A stretch of 64,000 nt of DNA from Eubacterium ruminantium (GCA_900108205.1 FNUU01000001.1:234673-298672); one strand, 5' to 3'. Shown: positions 45,434 through 54,794, counted from the stretch's first letter. Numbers and translations: made by a program. The notes: generated by a model from the sequence alone, not told the origin.

Positions 45434-45913
45434 TTAATTTCCTCTTACAAGTCCTGTAATACCTGTTCTTACAAATTCCTGAATGGTAAATCCATTTAAG
45501 AGATTGATAAATGCCTCAATCTTATTTGAATTACCTGTAAGCTCTATCATAAGTGATTCCGGTGAAACATCAACTATACTCGCTCTGAATACATTTGCCA
45601 CGGAAATGATCTGCTGCCTCTCAGCTATATCTGCTTTAACTTTTACCAGTACAAGCTCTCTGCACACAGATGAACCATCTTCAAGCTCAATGATGTCAAC
45701 AACATCTTCAAGCTTATTAAGCTGTTTCTTTATCTGACTGAGTATACGGTCATCACCACTAACTGCTACTGTCATCCTTGAATATTTCGGATTCTCGGTC
45801 ACACCGACTGAAAGACTGTCAATATTGTAACCACGACGACTGAACATGCCTGAAACTCTGCTGAGAACACCTGAAGTATTATCAACCAACAGAGATAAAA
45901 CCTTCGTCTTCAT
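45434..45913 (-). CDS. ilvH: Acetolactate synthase regulatory subunit
   Basis: IlvH activates the catalytic subunit IlvB and confers valine feedback inhibition in branched-chain amino acid synthesis. The 159-residue protein has an N-terminal ACT domain (LLVDNTSGVLSRVSGMFSRRGYNI near residue 8, an invariant IlvH start) and the C-terminal ACT-like domain with ITGNSNKIEAFI-type sequence near 125 and VRTGITGLVRG at the end. It stands alone with its own promoter and terminator; no ilvB or ilvC is adjacent. A candidate leader hairpin precedes it. Confidence 0.93.
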   Translation of the reverse strand: MKTKVLSLLVDNTSGVLSRVSGMFSRRGYNIDSLSVGVTENPKYSRMTVAVSGDDRILSQIKKQLNKLEDVVDIIELEDGSSVCRELVLVKVKADIAERQQIISVANVFRASIVDVSPESLMIELTGNSNKIEAFINLLNGFTIQEFVRTGITGLVRGN

Positions 45914-45965
45914 AAATTAATTCCACCTTTCGAAGCATCATTATACCGCTGTTACTCTTAGCGGA

Positions 45966-45992
45966 AAAATCAGTCTGAAATTAAGATCAGAC
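45966..45992 (-). promoter_or_regulatory. Candidate attenuator hairpin in the ilvH leader
   Basis: On the minus strand GTCTGA pairs with TCAGAC around TCTTAATT and is followed by TGATTTTTCC. It lies 10-40 bases after the predicted transcript start and 55 bases before ilvH. No T-box signature is seen. The stem is short, so this is tentative. Confidence 0.4.
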
Positions 45993-46010
45993 AAAAATAA
46001 ACATGTAAAT

Positions 46011-46039
46011 ATTTTATCAATATCACCCGCCAATGTCAA
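46011..46039 (-). promoter_or_regulatory. Sigma-A promoter of ilvH
   Basis: A perfect TTGACA (46039-46034), 17-base spacer and TAAAAT (46016-46011) on the minus strand, about 95 bases upstream of the ilvH start. Confidence 0.85.
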
Positions 46040-46071
46040 CTATAAGCCAATTATTTAACACCAACCCCAAC

Positions 46072-48525
46072 TTATTTCCCCAGTATCTCCTGAACGATCC
46101 TTACGCATTCATTGGCATCCTTGGAATATCCATCTGCTTTTATCTCATCTGCGAAGTTCTGGGTTATAACAGCTCCGCCTATGATTATCTTGGCTCTGCA
46201 GCCTTTTTCATGAGAATATTCGATAACATCCTTCATTTTCATCATGGTTGTGGTCATCAGAGCTGAAAGGCCGATTATGTCCGCATCATTTTCAATTGCC
46301 GCTTCAACTATTGTTTCTTTAGGTACATCTTTACCAAGATCAATAACCTTAAAACCGTAATTTCTCAGCATAAGTACGCAGAGATTCTTGCCAATCTCAT
46401 GAATATCCCCTTCAACAGAGGCGAATACAACCGTTCCCTTCGGCGCTGTACTGTCGCTCTTCTTAAGAAGAGGTGTGATATATTCAATGGCCGTATCCAT
46501 GGTGTTAGCTGCAGAAATAAGCTGTGGCAGGAAGAATTTTTTTGCTTCAAACAATTCACCTACACGGTTTATAGCCGGAATAAGATCATTATCTATGATA
46601 TCATTCGGTTCTTTACCTTCGGAAAGGGCTTTTTTCACCTCATCCACGACCTGTCTTTTGTTACCGTTGATAACGCATTCATAAACCGGAGAGCCTGTCG
46701 TTGACAGATTATCTCCTTTACCACTTTCAGGCGCTTTTTTTGCAGCCGCACCGGCACCTGCAGGAGCCCCCGTATCTATATGTCTTATGTTTCTGACATA
46801 AATATTATCTGCTTCAGCCTTATTCAGGAGAAGGTCCGCAGAAAGAGCCGCATTTATCAGCTGATCCTGCTCTGGATTTGCGATTGCCATGGTAAGGCCA
46901 TTTGCAATAGCCATGGTAAGAAATGCAGCATTAATATTTATTCTCTCAGGAAGGCCGAAGGAAATATTTGAAAGGCCGCAAATAGTAGGAAGCTTCAACT
47001 CATCATGACAGAATCTGATGGTTTCCAGAGTCATGATTCCGGCTTCCTTGATGGCTCCAACTGTGGAAACCAGTCCGTCAACCACAAGGTCATCCATGGT
47101 AAGTCCTTCTTCAAGAGCAATTCTTACAAGCTCCATGACATTTTCTTTCTTCTCTTCAAGAGTTTCCGGAAGTCCCTTATCTGACAGAGGAAGAAGTATA
47201 CACATAGCTCCGTACTTCTTAGCGATCTTAAAGAGCGGTCTGCACTTCTTCTCTTCAAGAGAAACAGAATTGATAAGTGCCTTGCCCGGATAAAGTCTCA
47301 GAGCACTTTCAACTACATTTACATAACTCGAATCTATACAAAGCGGAAGGTCCGTAAGCGATGTCACTTCATTTATTGCTTTAAGCATCATCTCTTCTTC
47401 ATTGATACCATTCACGCCCATATTTATATCCAGAACAGCCGCCCCGTTCTTCTCCTGGGATACTGCCATTTCAGCCACAAGATCAAGGCTTCCTGCACGC
47501 AGTTCTTCCTGAAGCTTTTTCTTACCTGTTGGATTGATTCTTTCACCAACCACAAGGAACGGACCATCCAAAGGAATATCCAGCAGCTTTCTCTCTGAGC
47601 AGAGTACACGCCTTTTCTTTTCATTTATCTCAGGTCTGTCAATTCCTCTTACGGCAATCTTCAGTTTTTCAATATGTTTGCAATTTGATCCACAGCATCC
47701 GCCGACCATGGAAGCACCGGCATAGACAAGCTTTCTTGCACAGTCTGCAAAGAACGACGGTTTCATAAGATAAACTGATTTACCATCTACAAGCTCCGGC
47801 ATTCCTGCATTAGGCTTTGCAAATATAGGTACGTTCGCATATTTCTTCATGGTTTCAACCATTTCGGTCATTTCTTCCGGTCCTGTTGAGCAGTTTATAC
47901 CCACAGCATCAGCTCCAAGTCCCTGAAGAACTGTAACAGCCACTTCAGGCGGTGTACCAAAGAGAGTTCTTCCATCCTCATTAAATGTCATGCTGACTAT
48001 AACCGGCATCTCTGGACATACTTCACGGATAGCTATAACTGCCGCTCTTGTCTCCTGAAGACTCATCATAGTTTCAACCACTATAAGATCTACTCCTGCC
48101 TCAGCAAGAGCCGATGCTTGTTCTTTATATACATCAATAAGGTCTTCAAAGTGAAGATCTCCGATTGGATAAAGCTGTCTTCCGGTCATAGTCATATCAC
48201 CGGCAACATATCCTCTATGGAAGTTTCTTGCAACCACATCCTTCGACAGGGCAACAAGAGCCTTATTCATTCTGACAGTTTCATTTTCCAGATGGTATTC
48301 TGCGAGTTTTATCCTGTTACAGGTAAATGTAGGCGCATATATAATATTCGAGCCTGCCTCTATAAATGAAGTCTGAAGAGCTATCAGCTTATCAGGATGC
48401 TCAAGTATCCATTTTTCCGGACATACTCCGAGAGGCATTCCCACATCCATAAGATTAGTTCCTGTTGCGCCATCAAGCACAAGAATCTGTGAGTCTATAA
48501 GTTGTCTGAATTGTTGTCTGTTCAT
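46072..48525 (-). CDS. metH: Cobalamin-dependent methionine synthase, short form
   Basis: The 817-residue protein has three of the four MetH modules. First is the homocysteine/Zn domain (VLDGATGTNLMDVG near residue 16, GINCSTGPEEM near 218, GGCCGSN near 282). Second is the methyltetrahydrofolate/pterin domain (VVGERINPTGKKKLQEE near 329, AAVLDINMG near 363). Third are the cobalamin cap and Rossmann domains with EGDIHEIGKN near 697, supplying the cobalt His ligand. The C-terminal AdoMet reactivation domain of E. coli MetH is missing, so reactivation needs another protein. It follows punA by 24 bases in an ldt-punA-metH run. Confidence 0.95.
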   Translation of the reverse strand: MNRQQFRQLIDSQILVLDGATGTNLMDVGMPLGVCPEKWILEHPDKLIALQTSFIEAGSNIIYAPTFTCNRIKLAEYHLENETVRMNKALVALSKDVVARNFHRGYVAGDMTMTGRQLYPIGDLHFEDLIDVYKEQASALAEAGVDLIVVETMMSLQETRAAVIAIREVCPEMPVIVSMTFNEDGRTLFGTPPEVAVTVLQGLGADAVGINCSTGPEEMTEMVETMKKYANVPIFAKPNAGMPELVDGKSVYLMKPSFFADCARKLVYAGASMVGGCCGSNCKHIEKLKIAVRGIDRPEINEKKRRVLCSERKLLDIPLDGPFLVVGERINPTGKKKLQEELRAGSLDLVAEMAVSQEKNGAAVLDINMGVNGINEEEMMLKAINEVTSLTDLPLCIDSSYVNVVESALRLYPGKALINSVSLEEKKCRPLFKIAKKYGAMCILLPLSDKGLPETLEEKKENVMELVRIALEEGLTMDDLVVDGLVSTVGAIKEAGIMTLETIRFCHDELKLPTICGLSNISFGLPERININAAFLTMAIANGLTMAIANPEQDQLINAALSADLLLNKAEADNIYVRNIRHIDTGAPAGAGAAAKKAPESGKGDNLSTTGSPVYECVINGNKRQVVDEVKKALSEGKEPNDIIDNDLIPAINRVGELFEAKKFFLPQLISAANTMDTAIEYITPLLKKSDSTAPKGTVVFASVEGDIHEIGKNLCVLMLRNYGFKVIDLGKDVPKETIVEAAIENDADIIGLSALMTTTMMKMKDVIEYSHEKGCRAKIIIGGAVITQNFADEIKADGYSKDANECVRIVQEILGK

Positions 48526-48549
48526 ATCCTTGTCCTTTTCATATAATAA

Positions 48550-49374
48550 TTAATCTATATCTATATATTTTAATACAAGCTTTTTAAAGTTTTTAGAGGA
48601 AATGTCAGCCACTTCCTTAACTTCCTCATGACTGAGTTTTTTGGCTGATATTCCGGCAGCCATATTTGTAATGCAGGAAATACCGCTTACCTTTACTCCG
48701 GCGTGTCTTGCAGCAATAGCTTCAATAACTGTACTCATTCCCACGGCATCCGCCCCAAGACTCTTTATCATTTTTATCTCTGCAGGTGTTTCATACTGAG
48801 GCCCTGTGGTCTGAAGATAAACACCCTTCTCGATATTAATTCCTTCAGCCTTTCCATATTCATAAATGATATCTGCGATCCTCTTATCATAAACCTCTGA
48901 CATATCCGGGAATCTCACGCCGAACATATCAAGATTCTTACCGATCAATGGCGAAGTAACAAATAAAGATATATGATCACTAATAACCATAAAGCCACCG
49001 GGTGAAAGTGCTTCATTGATCCCACCGGCCGCATTTGTCAGCAAAAGCCTCTTTATGCCAAGGAAACACATGACTCTGACCGGCAGAACAGCTATCTTTG
49101 TGTCATAGCCTTCATAATAATGAACTCTGCCCTGCATAACGATAACTTTTTTGCCCTTCAGACGTCCGATGACAAATCTTCCGTTATGTCCTTCTACTGT
49201 GGATACAGGAAAGCCCTCAAGCTCAGAATAAGGGATACTTATACTGTCTTCTATCTCCTCTGCCAGTTCACCGAGACCTGATCCAAGAACTATACCGATT
49301 TCAGGAATATCATCGTGAATTATATTTTTAATAGTATCGCATGATGATCTTATCAGTTTTTCATATTCTATCAT
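48550..49374 (-). CDS. punA: Purine nucleoside phosphorylase
   Basis: The enzyme splits guanosine and inosine to base and ribose-1-phosphate. The 274-residue protein matches the trimeric, human-like PNP group: IGIVLGSGLGELAEEI near residue 26, VMQGRVHYYEGYD near 79, LLTNAAGGINEALSPG near 111, and the base-binding segment TTGPQYETPAEIKM near 189. Its ATG overlaps the L,D-transpeptidase stop as ATGA. Linking it with metH is metabolically sensible only loosely (both touch methyl and purine salvage), so co-transcription may be incidental. Confidence 0.95.
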   Translation of the reverse strand: MIEYEKLIRSSCDTIKNIIHDDIPEIGIVLGSGLGELAEEIEDSISIPYSELEGFPVSTVEGHNGRFVIGRLKGKKVIVMQGRVHYYEGYDTKIAVLPVRVMCFLGIKRLLLTNAAGGINEALSPGGFMVISDHISLFVTSPLIGKNLDMFGVRFPDMSEVYDKRIADIIYEYGKAEGINIEKGVYLQTTGPQYETPAEIKMIKSLGADAVGMSTVIEAIAARHAGVKVSGISCITNMAAGISAKKLSHEEVKEVADISSKNFKKLVLKYIDID

Positions 49375-51020
49375 TCCAATTCATCCTCCCAATAACAAAT
49401 GACAGGAAAGCCTCTTTCGACGGTCTGATAAAGCAGTTTAGCATTTTCAATAGGCATATTTACACAGCCATGAGATCCGTTTTCTTTATAAATATCTCCT
49501 CCGAAATACGTTCTCCAGTTTGCGTCATGGAAGCCTATGCCTCCGTTAAACGGCATCCAGTAAAGTACCGGTGATGCATAATCATCTCCTCGAAGTACTA
49601 CATCATAAGCCATTCCGTCGATCTTATAAAGTCCGCCCGGAGTACCATGTCCTTCAGCCATATTTCCGGAAACACATTCAGATTCCATGATCTGTTCACC
49701 ATTAACATAGAGATATACCATCTGCTTGGAAAGATTAACCTCCACATAGCTTCCTCCTATATCATTATGTCTGTCATCATAGGTATATGCGCTGTGAAGC
49801 AGTGTAAGCGGTCTCTCAACATCTATCCTGTGAACAAGGTCGATATACAGAAGATTTGATTCCTCGGTAATATCTATCTCATAGCCGTATTTTTCACCTT
49901 TAACCTTATAAGTTTTTCCGTCATGAGTTTTGAAATTTCTGTATGTGTCGTAGGTATCATACTTTCTGGCAAATTCTATAACATATATTTCAACATTTCT
50001 TCTCGGTACTTCCACATTATAATCTTCATCAATGGTAATTATATTATATATATCCCTGGCCGGGATCCCTATCTTATAATCTCCCAGAAAAAGATCAATC
50101 TTGGTACTGAGATATCCATTTGCCCTGTCAACCGCATACGTAACCTTTTTTGAATCCACTGAGTACTTAGGATCGATATAGCATCCGGAGTTTCTTACAT
50201 CCAGGTAACTCTCACGTTTCGGAATCATCCTGGCTATTATCTCATGAATCATGTCAGTATCAATTCTGGTACCTTTATCTCTTTCAACAGCCTCAACACG
50301 TTCTTTTATATCATTATAGACTATCTCAGGCTCCTGAGGTTCCGTCATGTTTTCAATCTGAAGGAACTTACACTCAGTGAGAGCCTTATCCAGCTTTTTC
50401 TCATCATATCCGATTTCTATATTTACAGTCCGGTCTTCCTTCTTGTTAAAGAAATCCATAAACCACAAAAATGGATTCTGCGAATCCTTGATCCTTCTCA
50501 GATCCTTCTCGCAGGTAGCGTAATATCCAACATCTTCACCTTTAAGAGTATACTCTCCGTTACGGAATTTTAAATGTAAAGTATAAACCGAATATGGTCT
50601 GTTAATATCCTCCAAAACAGAATCATAAGTTCTCAGAGAATAATCCTTACCGTTTATTGTCGTTCCCGGCGGAAAATACTTTGAAGACAGATAAACCATA
50701 ACAAAATAACCTGCAACAAGTAAAAAAGCAAAAAATAAAATGATATTTCTCACAAAAACCTTTTTCTTCTTTACCATAGCAAATGCAGTTTTATCCACAT
50801 ACGGTTCAACATGCATACTATCCGCTTCTATACCGTCTGTTGCAGCTTCTGCAGTTTTTTCGCCATCTGCTTTATCAGTTTCGGCTTTATCCGCTTCTGT
50901 ACCGTCTGCTGCAGTAGCTGCAGTTTTTTCGCCATCTGCTTTATCAGTTTCGAATTTCTGCAGCAGATTATTTTCCGTAATATCATCTTCAGTTATAGTC
51001 TTTTTTGTCTCTTCCCCCAT
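49371..51020 (-). CDS. Membrane-anchored L,D-transpeptidase with PG-binding domain
   Basis: This 549-residue enzyme makes 3-3 peptide cross-links in cell wall or attaches proteins to it. It has a cytoplasmic N-terminus with an acidic, Ala/Asp/Thr-rich repeat (two 23-residue copies), one transmembrane helix near 87-109, a PG_binding_4-type region that follows, and a C-terminal YkuD domain with GIGFHDANW and the catalytic SHGCVNMP near residue 520. The ATG at 51020 is chosen; its ribosome binding site is weak (TTAGGGATC). It lies upstream of punA with a four-base overlap. Confidence 0.92.
   Translation of the reverse strand: MGEETKKTITEDDITENNLLQKFETDKADGEKTAATAADGTEADKAETDKADGEKTAEAATDGIEADSMHVEPYVDKTAFAMVKKKKVFVRNIILFFAFLLVAGYFVMVYLSSKYFPPGTTINGKDYSLRTYDSVLEDINRPYSVYTLHLKFRNGEYTLKGEDVGYYATCEKDLRRIKDSQNPFLWFMDFFNKKEDRTVNIEIGYDEKKLDKALTECKFLQIENMTEPQEPEIVYNDIKERVEAVERDKGTRIDTDMIHEIIARMIPKRESYLDVRNSGCYIDPKYSVDSKKVTYAVDRANGYLSTKIDLFLGDYKIGIPARDIYNIITIDEDYNVEVPRRNVEIYVIEFARKYDTYDTYRNFKTHDGKTYKVKGEKYGYEIDITEESNLLYIDLVHRIDVERPLTLLHSAYTYDDRHNDIGGSYVEVNLSKQMVYLYVNGEQIMESECVSGNMAEGHGTPGGLYKIDGMAYDVVLRGDDYASPVLYWMPFNGGIGFHDANWRTYFGGDIYKENGSHGCVNMPIENAKLLYQTVERGFPVICYWEDELE
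50851..50952 (-). repeat. 69-bp direct repeat in the L,D-transpeptidase gene
   Basis: A 33-base segment starting at 50851 recurs identically from 50920, a 69-bp period. It encodes the TDKADGEKTA repeats of the cytoplasmic N-terminus, and is in frame, so copy number could vary freely. Confidence 0.8.
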
Positions 51021-51158
51021 AATGATCCCTAACCTGTATGGCACCAATGTATAATGCTCACGCCATACTAATATCATTTATAAACACACATTTTTCTGTA
51101 TATCTGTTTATATCACTCAATAATAATTTTATGCGGATATATAGCGCCCATCCGGTAA

Positions 51159-51212
51159 CTTATCCATAAAAACAAATATTCACTTTGTTCGAGTCATTTT
51201 TATTTGGATAAG
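51159..51212 (-). repeat. Dispersed hairpin repeat, family 1 (copy 3)
   Basis: CTTATCC...GGATAAG outer arms and TAAAAATG...ATTTGTTTTTA inner sequence fold together. The segment GTGAATATTTGTTTTT and TCGAA are shared with the copy at 8000-8056. It starts seven bases after the metallophosphoesterase stop. Confidence 0.65.
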
Positions 51213-51218
51213 CTATGG

Positions 51219-52097
51219 CTATATCAGATCGATTATTATAATCTCCGGAATATTATTAACCTTTATCTTTATGGAATGCTGTCCAAGTCCGCTGGTAAGA
51301 TACATTTTCTTACCTTCATCCTTCTCGCTGTAATAAAGCCCCTTTGTATATTTGGGAAGAAGCTTAAGTCTCGGCGTAATCATTCCACCGATTCCCGGAA
51401 CATTAATAAGGCCCCCATGAAAATGTCCGGAAAGTGTAAGATCCGCTCCCCACTCAGCATAGCTTTCAAAATACTCAGGATTATGAGCTATTAATATATT
51501 ATAATCATCCGAAGCTTCACCCAGATATTCTTTAACAGCCTCTGCAGAAAGAGGAATAAGATCACCCCTTTTATAATACTTGAGATCCATATCAAGTCCG
51601 TAAATATTTATTTTCTTGCCTTCAAAGCAAAGAGTATTGTGTTCATTTTTAAGATAATGTATATCATCTGTTTTCAGAATTCCGCGCAAAAATTCATCAT
51701 AAAGCTCCGTATTCTCATATACATGGAGCTCCGCCTTCTTTTCATGATTGCCCGGAGCCATATATACAGGTGCAACATCACTAAGCGACCTGAGCAGGCT
51801 TACGGCAGGCCTTGCATTTTCATTCTTATATCCGTTTATCATATCTCCGGCAACTATTATTGCATCAGGACCCTCATTTGATATAAGTCTGTAAATGGTT
51901 TTATTCAGTCTTCCGCCTTCAGCCTCATGATAATCAGCAATAAAAGCAAGCCTTACCGGCTTGCCCTTTGAAATCTTCTCCCCCATACAAAGTCTGATAT
52001 ATTTTTTTCTGATATTTTTTAATTCTCTTTTACTCTCACAATATATTATTGCCGTTCCAACAGCTGTAAGCGCAAAAAATCTTTTAAGTATACTCAT
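51219..52097 (-). CDS. Calcineurin-like metallophosphoesterase
   Basis: The 292-residue protein has an N-terminal hydrophobic stretch and the metal-binding motifs of the YkuE/YaeI group: IADYHEAEGG near residue 54 (DxH), VAGDMING near 82, APGNHEKKAEL near 113, and LIAHNPEYFE with LSGHFHGG near 200-230. Members of the group act on membrane lipids such as UDP-diacylglucosamine or on unknown phosphodiesters; substrate here is not readable. Its ATG overlaps the stop of the upstream small gene by one base (TAATG). Confidence 0.88.
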   Translation of the reverse strand: MSILKRFFALTAVGTAIIYCESKRELKNIRKKYIRLCMGEKISKGKPVRLAFIADYHEAEGGRLNKTIYRLISNEGPDAIIVAGDMINGYKNENARPAVSLLRSLSDVAPVYMAPGNHEKKAELHVYENTELYDEFLRGILKTDDIHYLKNEHNTLCFEGKKINIYGLDMDLKYYKRGDLIPLSAEAVKEYLGEASDDYNILIAHNPEYFESYAEWGADLTLSGHFHGGLINVPGIGGMITPRLKLLPKYTKGLYYSEKDEGKKMYLTSGLGQHSIKIKVNNIPEIIIIDLI

Positions 52098-52339
52098 TAA
52101 TTCTTTGATCCTTTATCAACATTTCCCTCTCCGGATTCATCAGTTGCTTCATCCTTTGGGTGATATTTTTCTATAAGTCCTCTGATCCAGAATGCAACAT
52201 ATAATACTGCCGGAACAGCAATCGCTGCAAACAGGAAACCCAGGAAATATCCGTTTCCGGTTATTGCGGATACGATCATTGCAATAATCAATGCTCCGAT
52301 CACAATAAGCGTTATCCAAGCCAGAATTCTTTTTGCCAT
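52097..52339 (-). CDS. Small two-helix membrane protein
   Basis: Unrecognised family. The 80-residue protein has two hydrophobic helices (about residues 5-26 and 31-54) and a charged C-terminal tail with DEATDESGEGNVDKGSK. AAAGGAAG precedes the ATG. It starts just after rarA ends and overlaps the metallophosphoesterase gene by one base, so all three appear to be one transcription unit. A similar small protein is common in Lachnospiraceae genomes, but I cannot assign a role. Confidence 0.7.
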   Translation of the reverse strand: MAKRILAWITLIVIGALIIAMIVSAITGNGYFLGFLFAAIAVPAVLYVAFWIRGLIEKYHPKDEATDESGEGNVDKGSKN

Positions 52340-52340
52340 T

Positions 52341-53666
52341 TTAATCTTCCTTTTTTCCTTTTATCTTTTCAAACCATTTGATTATCTCTTTTTCATAGCC
52401 ATTATCCGAAGGTATATAGAATTGCTCATCTGCAACAGGATCAGGAAGATACTGCTGATCAACATAATGATTCGGATAATCATGAGCATATTTATATCCT
52501 GTATGCCCAAGCTTCTTTGCTCCTTCATAATGAGCATCTTTCAAATGATCGGGTACATTTGCATTTCCGTATTTCTTAACAGCATCCATAGCGGAGAAAA
52601 TGGCATTTACCACAGAATTACTCTTTGGCGCTGTCGCCACATAAAGTGCAGCATGTGCAAGAATTATCTGTGACTCCGGAAAGCCAATACGTTCAACTGC
52701 CTGAGCGCATGCAGAAGCCACTACGATTGCATTCGGATCAGCATTTCCAACATCCTCACAGGCACAGATCATGATTCTCCTTGCAATAAATCTCTCACTT
52801 TCGCCGGCATATATCATTTTTGCAAGATAATATACTGTAGCATCCGGATCTGAGCCTCTCATGGATTTAATAAAAGCGGAAATAATATCATAATGATTAT
52901 CTCCCTCTTTATCATATCTTATCTTACGTCTTTGTACACATTCCTCAGCTACAGAAAGATCTATTGTAATCTTTCCTGTTTTCTCATCTCTTTCGGTGGA
53001 GAGAATACCAAGCTCAACAGCATTCAGTGCATGTCTTGCATCGCCTTCAGCCATATCCGCCAAAAACTCCGCAGCCTCATCTGTGATTACTGCATCATAT
53101 GAAGCCATGCCTTTTTCGTCATATACAGCTCGAAGAACCAGTTTTTTTATATCGTCCTTCGAAAGAGGTTTAAGTTCAAATATATTAGATCTTGAGATAA
53201 GAGCTCCGTTCACTTCAAAATAAGGATTCTCAGTTGTCGCGCCGATAAGTATTACTGTGCCATCCTCCACGTAGGGAAGCAGAAAATCCTGCTGAGCTTT
53301 ATTAAATCTATGTATCTCATCTATAAAAAGTATAGTTTTCTTATCAAACATGCGAAGATTGTCCTTCGCCTTTGCTACGATCTCCTCCATATCCTTTTTG
53401 CCGGAGGTTGTAGCATTTATCTCTTTAAAATCTGCACTGGTGGTATTTGCAATGACCTTTGCAAGACTGGTCTTTCCTGTTCCCGGAGGTCCATAAAGTA
53501 TTATGGAGCTTAGTTTATCTGCCTTTATAACTCTGTACAGGAGCTTATCTTTACCCAGTATATGTTCCTGCCCTACAATTTCTTCAAGCTTTTCCGGTCT
53601 GAGTCTCCTGGCTAAAGGCGAATCTCCTTTATTCTTTTCCTGTCTCATAAAATCAAAAATGTCCAT
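52341..53666 (-). CDS. rarA: Replication-associated recombination protein RarA
   Basis: RarA (MgsA) is an AAA+ ATPase related to clamp loaders that acts at stalled replication forks. The 441-residue protein has RRLRPEKLEEIVGQEHIL near residue 21, Walker A GPPGTGKTSLAK near 58, Walker B FIDEIHRFNKAQQD near 112, GATTENPYFEVN near 145, and the family-specific RGSDPDATVYYLAKMI near 269. AGGTGG precedes the ATG. A hairpin terminator separates it from the response regulator upstream. Confidence 0.95.
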   Translation of the reverse strand: MDIFDFMRQEKNKGDSPLARRLRPEKLEEIVGQEHILGKDKLLYRVIKADKLSSIILYGPPGTGKTSLAKVIANTTSADFKEINATTSGKKDMEEIVAKAKDNLRMFDKKTILFIDEIHRFNKAQQDFLLPYVEDGTVILIGATTENPYFEVNGALISRSNIFELKPLSKDDIKKLVLRAVYDEKGMASYDAVITDEAAEFLADMAEGDARHALNAVELGILSTERDEKTGKITIDLSVAEECVQRRKIRYDKEGDNHYDIISAFIKSMRGSDPDATVYYLAKMIYAGESERFIARRIMICACEDVGNADPNAIVVASACAQAVERIGFPESQIILAHAALYVATAPKSNSVVNAIFSAMDAVKKYGNANVPDHLKDAHYEGAKKLGHTGYKYAHDYPNHYVDQQYLPDPVADEQFYIPSDNGYEKEIIKWFEKIKGKKED

Positions 53667-53685
53667 CTGCCACCTGTTTCATGCA

Positions 53686-53731
53686 TTAAAACACCCCAAA
53701 TAACACGCAAAAAAAGTGTGTTATTCAGGGT
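53686..53731 (-). terminator. Rho-independent terminator between the receiver protein and rarA
   Basis: ACCCTGAATAACAC and GTGTTATTTGGGGT pair almost fully around a T-rich loop on the minus strand and end in GTTTT. It lies ten bases past the stop of the receiver-domain gene. Confidence 0.8.
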
Positions 53732-53740
53732 AATAATATC

Positions 53741-54133
53741 TTAATCAAAAAAACCCATTTTTCTTATGATATTATCAAATTTAACAATATCAATAGGCTT
53801 ACATATATATTCATCATAATCATCACTGGCATATGAAGAATCAAAGCCTTCATCAAGAGCGCTTATCATGACAACTTTACAGCGAGATATTCTTGGGATA
53901 CCAAGTTTTCTCTCAGCATTTCTAATAGATTCAAGAGCCTTGTAGCCATCGATCTTAGGCATCATGATATCAAGACATACAAGATCGTACTTGCTGTCTT
54001 CAGAAGCCGCTTTAACAAAACTGTCCACTGCCTCTATGCCATCTCTTGCAAGATCCACCTGTCCATATTTGGAAAGAAGCTTTGTAAGAAACTTTCCGCT
54101 GGCCATATCATCTTCCGCTATTAATACCTTCAT
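53741..54133 (-). CDS. Stand-alone response regulator receiver domain
   Basis: The 130-residue protein is a single REC domain. It has VLIAEDDMASG at residues 3-13 (acidic pocket), the phospho-acceptor Asp in LVCLDIMMPKIDG near 53, the conserved Ser in VVMISALDEG near 88, and the Lys in YICKPIDI near 110. There is no output domain, so it signals by protein contact, like CheY or Spo0F. It is 37 bases downstream of a TetR gene and probably co-transcribed. No histidine kinase is adjacent. Confidence 0.92.
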   Translation of the reverse strand: MKVLIAEDDMASGKFLTKLLSKYGQVDLARDGIEAVDSFVKAASEDSKYDLVCLDIMMPKIDGYKALESIRNAERKLGIPRISRCKVVMISALDEGFDSSYASDDYDEYICKPIDIVKFDNIIRKMGFFD

Positions 54134-54170
54134 CTTCTATACCTCCATCTAAATAAACAAAATATGCCCT

Positions 54171-54761
54171 TTAATCATTCTTTAACAAAAGCATCATCTT
54201 GTCAATTATCCGATTCATCTCTGACTGAAATGAATTCTTATTATAAATCAGTCTTCTGCCGAGTGTCAGCTGCATAATGATGCCTGTGAGTATCATAGCC
54301 AATTCATCGCAGGTCATAACATCTTTAATCTCACTATTCTTTATTGCGCCTTCAAACAACTGTGATACAAATTTCTTTCTCTCCAGTACACCCTCAGCCA
54401 GTTTATCTCTTGTGTTGATATTATGCAGCAATTCTTCATATTGGAGCATAATAATAGCCATTGCATAATAATTATCATAATAAACAGCATAAGAATCAAC
54501 ATAAGCCTTGATCTTATCTACATAGCTTACATTCTTTGAACTGATTGTTGCTCTGATTCCTTTATCAAATTTGAAATAATAATCGATAACATCCTGAAGT
54601 ATCTCATCCACATCTCCATAATACTTATAGAGAAGGGCCTCAGACATATTCTCTTTGATTGCAATATTCTTGGTAGTAAGAGCCGATAAACCGGATTCAC
54701 TGATTATTTCTATAGCTGTCGCTATTATTCTGTCTTTTTTTGATATATAATCTTCAACCAT
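54171..54761 (-). CDS. TetR/AcrR family transcriptional regulator
   Basis: The 196-residue protein has the N-terminal TetR helix-turn-helix, with IISESGLSALTTKNIA and MSEALLYKYYGDVDEIL (about residues 17-52), and an all-helical C-terminal ligand domain typical of the family. Ligand is unknown. The promoter contains a palindrome overlapping the -10, which suggests autoregulation. The ribosome binding site is weak (GGGG). It shares a transcript with a stand-alone receiver domain gene. Confidence 0.9.
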   Translation of the reverse strand: MVEDYISKKDRIIATAIEIISESGLSALTTKNIAIKENMSEALLYKYYGDVDEILQDVIDYYFKFDKGIRATISSKNVSYVDKIKAYVDSYAVYYDNYYAMAIIMLQYEELLHNINTRDKLAEGVLERKKFVSQLFEGAIKNSEIKDVMTCDELAMILTGIIMQLTLGRRLIYNKNSFQSEMNRIIDKMMLLLKND

Positions 54762-54794
54762 AACAAACCCCGTAAAAAGTCTACATCTTCTCTT

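Noticed and set aside
45914..46039. T-box riboswitch in the ilvH leader
   Set aside because: The leader is under 100 bases and has no conserved T-box sequence or specifier stem.
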